This document shows, one piece after another, positions 31,401 through 34,155 of a stretch of 34,155 bases of DNA. The stretch's first letter is position 1. Each line of letters opens with the position of its first letter. This DNA is from Gammaproteobacteria bacterium (GTDB taxonomy: Bacteria; Pseudomonadota; Gammaproteobacteria; Pseudomonadales; Pseudohongiellaceae): positions 1-34,155 of the forward strand of contig JAURLQ010000138.1 of the NCBI GenBank assembly GCA_030831125.1, read 5' to 3'. The notes beneath the pieces are model-generated. The model saw nothing but the letters and a program-made list of their open reading frames with translations, searched no databases and was not told the DNA's origin. Both the position numbers and the translations under genes were made by a program.

Positions 31401-32394
31401 AGATCTGGTGCTGTCGGATGACTCAACAATGCCATGGCAGGTGGCACTGGAGTATCTGCGATTTCCACCCAGAGAAGAACCGGCAACGACCTCCGGGGAA
31501 GAGGAAGTCGATCTGCTGGAAGAAGTGAGCCCCGCCACGCTGCCATCTTTCGATTTTCTGACCGCAGAGCTTTCCATAGGAGAGAGTTCACTTGGTGCCG
31601 TCAGTTTCAGATACCGCCCCCGCAGCAATGGTGCAGATATCGACAGCTTCACGCTGGTTTCGAACAACTCCGGCATAGCCGGAGGACAAGGCACAGGTGG
31701 CGCAGATATCACCTGGGATTATCGCAATGGCCAGCACAACAGCAGCTTCAAGGGCCTGTTTACCGCAACAGATCTGAGCGAAGTATTGCCTGCATGGGGG
31801 CATGGGGCTTTCATTGAAAGTGATGCGGCCAGTCTCAACGGAACTCTGGCATGGCCGGGTTCACCCCTGGCATTTTCGGTCAAGAAAGCCACAGGTACTG
31901 TACTGATGGATATCAGGGAGGGCCGTTTTGTGGATATAGACTCGGGCTCAAGTCGTCTGCTGGGGGCCTTCAATTTCGATGCACTGGTGCGCAGGCTCCA
32001 GCTGGATTTCTCAGATCTTTTCCGCAGCGGTTACGCGTATGATGACATTGACGGTAACCTGCAGTTTACAGATGGTGTGGTCAACACAACTGAACCCCTT
32101 GTTATCGACGGTCCTTCCAGTCGCCTGAGTATCAATGGAGAAATCAATCTCTCAGATGAAACCATTGCGGCCGACATGCAGGTCCGTATTCCCCTGAGCC
32201 AGAATATTTCCTTGCTGGCCGGTTTGCTGGGCGCCTGGCCAATCGCACTGAGCACCTATGTTGCCAGCAAGATTTTTGCAGAGCAGGTGGATGAATTTAC
32301 GACCATTGTCTATCGTCTGGATGGGCCATGGGAAAATGTGGATGCCGGTTTCGAGGCACCCAGACAGGCAGCAACACCGGCTCCAGTCGAGTAA
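28420..32394 (+). CDS. yhdP: YhdP, AsmA-like envelope phospholipid transport protein
   Basis: About 1324 aa; a GTG at 28417 directly before the ATG is an alternative start. An N-terminal membrane helix (FWPAFVLLVLLAVYTTAGRLF) is followed by a very long periplasmic part made of repeated beta strands, with the DUF3971-type middle and the AsmA-like C-terminal region (TGTVLMDIREGRFVDIDSG, LLGAFNFDALVRRLQLDFSD, YDDIDGNLQF, DMQVRIPLSQNISLLAGLLG). Members form a bridge that moves phospholipids from the inner to the outer membrane. Length is close to E. coli YhdP (about 1266 aa). It follows rng after 46 bases. In many relatives tldD comes next; here a DUF445 gene does. Confidence 0.94.
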   Translation: MTENDNREYMSDRVAGDDSIVQAKKLPGAFFLFSRVCFWPAFVLLVLLAVYTTAGRLFMGSIAGQVARVESQLSGLLGAPVSIAGMSGGWFRFSPVLQVNGLQLLSQAGDASPLNFSEVYIVIDAPLSLLQGKLVIDRMSVNRLSLILEQTPQGDIKLAGSQSAGADYTDNIIDFLLNTRSIELRESSFVLQDAADNTYSLSSLFMQIENLGEQHDLEIQMRINGQDNPSHVSMAMTGQPDSDFVLDLWAEVTQLDVLPLLGERIPPAWDLAELNGSGSVWVRATSGGLSEFKGSLADIRARAANTENGALVDLSNTSMDFGLWPTVTSGWLLKIQDISLDWRNRPWETSMLRIEKALPDAPGLNIQANDLELGMVTSIVLDALPLPDAGRVALETLNPRGKIDNLQLDTAIDGSMPGLFRLEGNLDGVAVDAWEAAPAGSGIEGYVQAEATRGFVEVDSSNMTLHLPRIFDEAWSWDRVNSRVHWLVQDGDVLVNSSMIDVANADLQGSVQFNLHNSIGINGNRSSDFSLLVGVREMDVLAGKVFLPTLENIRPTMSWLEDALQGGQLIHSAFVMRLSSGPGGTSDTTSSWYHVNDGILQFQPDWQRLESIRAGVVVRDEKVDVYASEARIDGIMLDSGVRSITRTAPQGGSVVKVVGTADTDTATGLAFLKNSPVREQTGDFMDNWEGSGNLNIDIGLSIPIGANTADPDVSVVVNSSGSTLFLPDYQLGISAINGNVIYNSHDGLGAEAVSASLFDFPVILDITTQQDGSNRTTTIAGRGRASITALQDWQGQASFVRNLLDRVEGEIDYDAAVEIYGTPAADGVGTRLQLTSRLRGAHFDYPPPFAKQREEDALMQLVLGFRETDKLLTLRYSDFFSGQLLLDDEGIERGQLDFGDRNRNFNVRQSDNNVSGLLITGTLDIFDYDAWETIAMELAEKGGEGRTLEEYLRLADVQVGSFNVAGQTFDDISLQVQRQGPAWHIHGNNQMLAGDLVLSDDSTMPWQVALEYLRFPPREEPATTSGEEEVDLLEEVSPATLPSFDFLTAELSIGESSLGAVSFRYRPRSNGADIDSFTLVSNNSGIAGGQGTGGADITWDYRNGQHNSSFKGLFTATDLSEVLPAWGHGAFIESDAASLNGTLAWPGSPLAFSVKKATGTVLMDIREGRFVDIDSGSSRLLGAFNFDALVRRLQLDFSDLFRSGYAYDDIDGNLQFTDGVVNTTEPLVIDGPSSRLSINGEINLSDETIAADMQVRIPLSQNISLLAGLLGAWPIALSTYVASKIFAEQVDEFTTIVYRLDGPWENVDAGFEAPRQAATPAPVE

Positions 32395-32410
32395 ATACAG
32401 TAGGTCTTGC

Positions 32411-33115
32411 ATGAACAAAAGTGTAGTAACAAATCTGGTTGCCCTGATTGTCACAATCAGCGGTTTGCTGCTTGCGGGCAGAATCGGTGAGCTTGTGCTC
32501 AGTACCGGGTTGTATGCCCTTTCCGGTGGGATTACCAACTGGCTGGCAATTCATATGCTGTTTGAAAAAGTGCCGGGCTTCTATGGGTCGGGCGTGATCC
32601 CGGCACGGTTTGCCGAATTCAGGGCAGGGATTCGCGATCTGGTCATGCAGCAATTCTTCAACCCGGAAAACCTGCGCAGATTCTTTGCCGGCCCCGGTAA
32701 AGGAGAGGGGGCTGTTTCAGTGCTCGATGGATTGATCGAGAAAGTGAATTTTGACAAGGCCTTCGACGGACTCATTGATGTGATCATGCATTCATCCTTT
32801 GCCGGCATGCTGGGTATGCTCGGCGGCGTGAAAGCCCTGGACCCCTTGCGTGTGCCTTTTGTGGAAAAGATGCAACAGTTCCTGCATCAGGTGAAAAATG
32901 ATCCGGCAGTAGAACAGGAACTGAAAGGATATGGCAGTGAAGAAATGCTGCTGCGCATTGAACAGATTGTTGATCAGCGTCTGGAAGAACTCACACCGGA
33001 ACTGGTCAAGGAAATCATCCAGAACATGATCCACAAGCACCTCGGCTGGCTGGTGGTGTGGGGCGGTGTGGTTGGTGGTCTTATCGGGTTTGGTGTTGCT
33101 TTTTTGCCGAATTGA
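32411..33115 (+). CDS. DUF445 family membrane protein
   Basis: 234 aa from ATG 32411, 16 bases after the yhdP stop; the frame extends upstream inside yhdP to 32258. Hydrophobic helices flank the protein: LVALIVTISGLLLAG at the N-terminus and GWLVVWGGVVGGLIGFGVAF at the C-terminus. The N-terminal GGITNWLAIHMLFEKVPGFYGSGVIP and AEFRAGIRDLVMQQFF fit DUF445, a family of unknown function. The central part is mostly charged helices (VKNDPAVEQELKGY, ELTPELVKEIIQNM). It is probably co-transcribed with yhdP, so an envelope role is plausible but unproven. Confidence 0.88.
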   Translation: MNKSVVTNLVALIVTISGLLLAGRIGELVLSTGLYALSGGITNWLAIHMLFEKVPGFYGSGVIPARFAEFRAGIRDLVMQQFFNPENLRRFFAGPGKGEGAVSVLDGLIEKVNFDKAFDGLIDVIMHSSFAGMLGMLGGVKALDPLRVPFVEKMQQFLHQVKNDPAVEQELKGYGSEEMLLRIEQIVDQRLEELTPELVKEIIQNMIHKHLGWLVVWGGVVGGLIGFGVAFLPN

Positions 33116-33197
33116 GACTGGATAAATGGGTCTGCAAGCCCACCCCTATGCTCACGGATTGATACTGCTGACAACAGTTCTTTTGATTATGGCCGTA

Positions 33198-33218
33198 GGG
33201 ACGCATGCCAGTGCGCCC
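33198..33218. repeat. Dispersed hairpin repeat, copy 4 (diverged)
   Basis: GGGACGCA (33198-33205), loop TGCCAG, TGCGCCC (33212-33218), preceded by CGTA. One base differs from the other copies, leaving an imperfect stem. It lies between the convergent DUF445 and sulfotransferase genes (33116-33331), a spacer that otherwise shows nothing. Confidence 0.75.
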
Positions 33219-33331
33219 GGTTCTCTGCATCAACTCTGATTGAATAATTGACCATCGCCGGGTCGACTGTAATTGCCCCCGATTCCTATGGATTGAAAAC
33301 AGCGAAAGCCGCTCAGGATATGGATTTTCTG

Positions 33332-34155
33332 TCAGGGCATCTGTCCGGTGCGCAGCCAGTCAGCACATTCAGGACTCAGTTGTTCTGATGCAACCCTGTC
33401 GCACTTGTCTATCTCTTCCTTGCTCAATAAATCCTTCCAGCGGCCGTTGGTGCCCTTGTTGATGAAATTGGCACCGCCACCATCAAATACCATGTCCAGC
33501 AGTTCAAAACGGCTGGCAACATCCTTCATATGCTGCAGGGAACAGTTGGCTACAATTTTCGGCCACAGGGCTTCGTCCACTTCAATCCCAAGAAAATCAG
33601 CGAGGCTTCGTCCGACGCCTTCCAGGTCGTCTTTCAGGTTGTTGTAGTGAATCACCTTGATATTCGGCACATGCCGGGCATCGAACCAGCCCTGCACATG
33701 CGACCAGAATTCGTTTTCAGGGCCAAAGCCTGGCAGCGAGCCAGTGTCGAGGAAATGGTGGTAGTAGGTGACCACATCGCAACCCGGTTTAGTGATGGCC
33801 TGACCGACTCGGCCTGGTGAGTTGTTCAGGATGTCCAGCGCCTGGTCGGTGATGATGTTGTGGTGGTGGTACATGCTCCACACCACATCACGCGCATCAC
33901 GGGCCACATAGATGTACTTCATGTCGTCCCTGAACGGGATGGCTTCAATACAGGAATGCGACTTGAGAAAGCGACGGTGGGTTTGCGCCTCGGCCATCGC
34001 AAACGCGTCCTCCTTCGGCAGCATCCTGAATTCTGGCCAGGGTGACATGGCCATGCCATACACATCGGGGTCACCGGGGAAAATGAGTTGTGAAACGAGT
34101 TGCTGGGTCCAGGTGGTCCCGGCCTTGGACCAGGTGTCGATCAGTATGTCTCCGG
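33332..34155 (-). CDS. Sulfotransferase domain protein (5' end outside window)
   Basis: PAPS-dependent sulfotransferase, cytosolic SULT-like type; about 273 residues are visible and the start lies beyond the window edge. The 5'-phosphosulfate loop appears near the edge as DTWSKAGTTWTQQLV. The 3'-phosphate motif is YIYVARDARDVVWSMYHHH, with the conserved Arg and Ser. Then come WSHVQGWFDAR, IKVIHYNNLKDDLEG and the C-terminal cofactor loop FINKGTNGRWKDLLS. The acceptor is unknown; related marine proteins may sulfate alcohols, phenols or sugars. The catalytic His often found after the first Trp-rich motif is plausibly in the KSHSC segment. It is convergent with the DUF445 gene. Confidence 0.92.
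   Translation of the reverse strand, partial: GDILIDTWSKAGTTWTQQLVSQLIFPGDPDVYGMAMSPWPEFRMLPKEDAFAMAEAQTHRRFLKSHSCIEAIPFRDDMKYIYVARDARDVVWSMYHHHNIITDQALDILNNSPGRVGQAITKPGCDVVTYYHHFLDTGSLPGFGPENEFWSHVQGWFDARHVPNIKVIHYNNLKDDLEGVGRSLADFLGIEVDEALWPKIVANCSLQHMKDVASRFELLDMVFDGGGANFINKGTNGRWKDLLSKEEIDKCDRVASEQLSPECADWLRTGQMP

Noticed and set aside
1-34155. tRNA, rRNA, CRISPR array, prophage or insertion sequence
   Set aside because: No T-arm-like GGTTCGAATCC context, no regularly spaced repeats and no transposase or phage protein was found; the four hairpin repeats are kilobases apart.

Overview
The window looks like a chromosomal stretch of a gammaproteobacterium, probably aquatic or marine. The base composition is moderate and every large open frame is intact. 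The evidence is the gene content: a pilS-pilR-pilin block as in Pseudomonas-type type IV pilus loci, a maf-rng-yhdP row, a PP0621-family small protein, glutamine-dependent NAD+ synthetase, the DUF4212/VC_2705-type sodium:solute symporter pair, and DUF6152 exported proteins. The exact taxon is inference. I saw no rRNA, tRNA, CRISPR, phage or transposase gene.

Layout. (1) 1-3807, minus strand: PP0621-like protein, PilS, PilR and the start of a FimT/GspH-type minor pilin cut by the window edge. (2) 3956-7706, plus strand: nadE, then the two-subunit sodium symporter, ending at a strong hairpin. (3) 7804-10339, minus strand: four small exported proteins of unknown role (a lipocalin-sized protein, a lipoprotein, a DUF6152 protein, and a paralogue of the lipoprotein). 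Upstream lies a 100-bp multi-hairpin element with 14-bp terminal inverted repeats. (4) 10667-12838, minus strand: an outer-membrane-like protein and a Bcr/CflA drug exporter. They are divergent from hsp20 across a spacer that holds a perfect 20-bp palindrome. (5) 13557-17534, minus strand: 5'-3' exonuclease and omega-amidase-type nitrilase with overlapping ends, then S-formylglutathione hydrolase and glutathione-dependent formaldehyde dehydrogenase, each with its own terminator. (6) 17895-18215, plus strand: adrenodoxin-type ferredoxin. (7) 18706-21203, minus strand: MobA-like nucleotidyltransferase, XdhC-like protein and PhoH. (8) 21786-23512, plus strand: exported metallo-beta-lactamase-fold hydrolase and a HisA of the eukaryotic type. 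(9) 23620-26135, minus strand: a ferredoxin/FAD/NAD reductase next to a membrane-anchored FMN glutamate-synthase-like protein. (10) 26266-33115, plus strand: maf, rng, yhdP, DUF445. (11) 33332 to the end, minus strand: a sulfotransferase cut by the window edge.

Most genes are housekeeping. The parts that stand out are the four-gene exported cluster, whose DUF6152 member would expose an N-terminal His-His after signal cleavage; the reductase plus FMN glutamate-synthase-like pair; the eukaryotic-type HisA outside any his operon; a short hairpin repeat present four times between genes; and the multi-hairpin element at 10477-10576.
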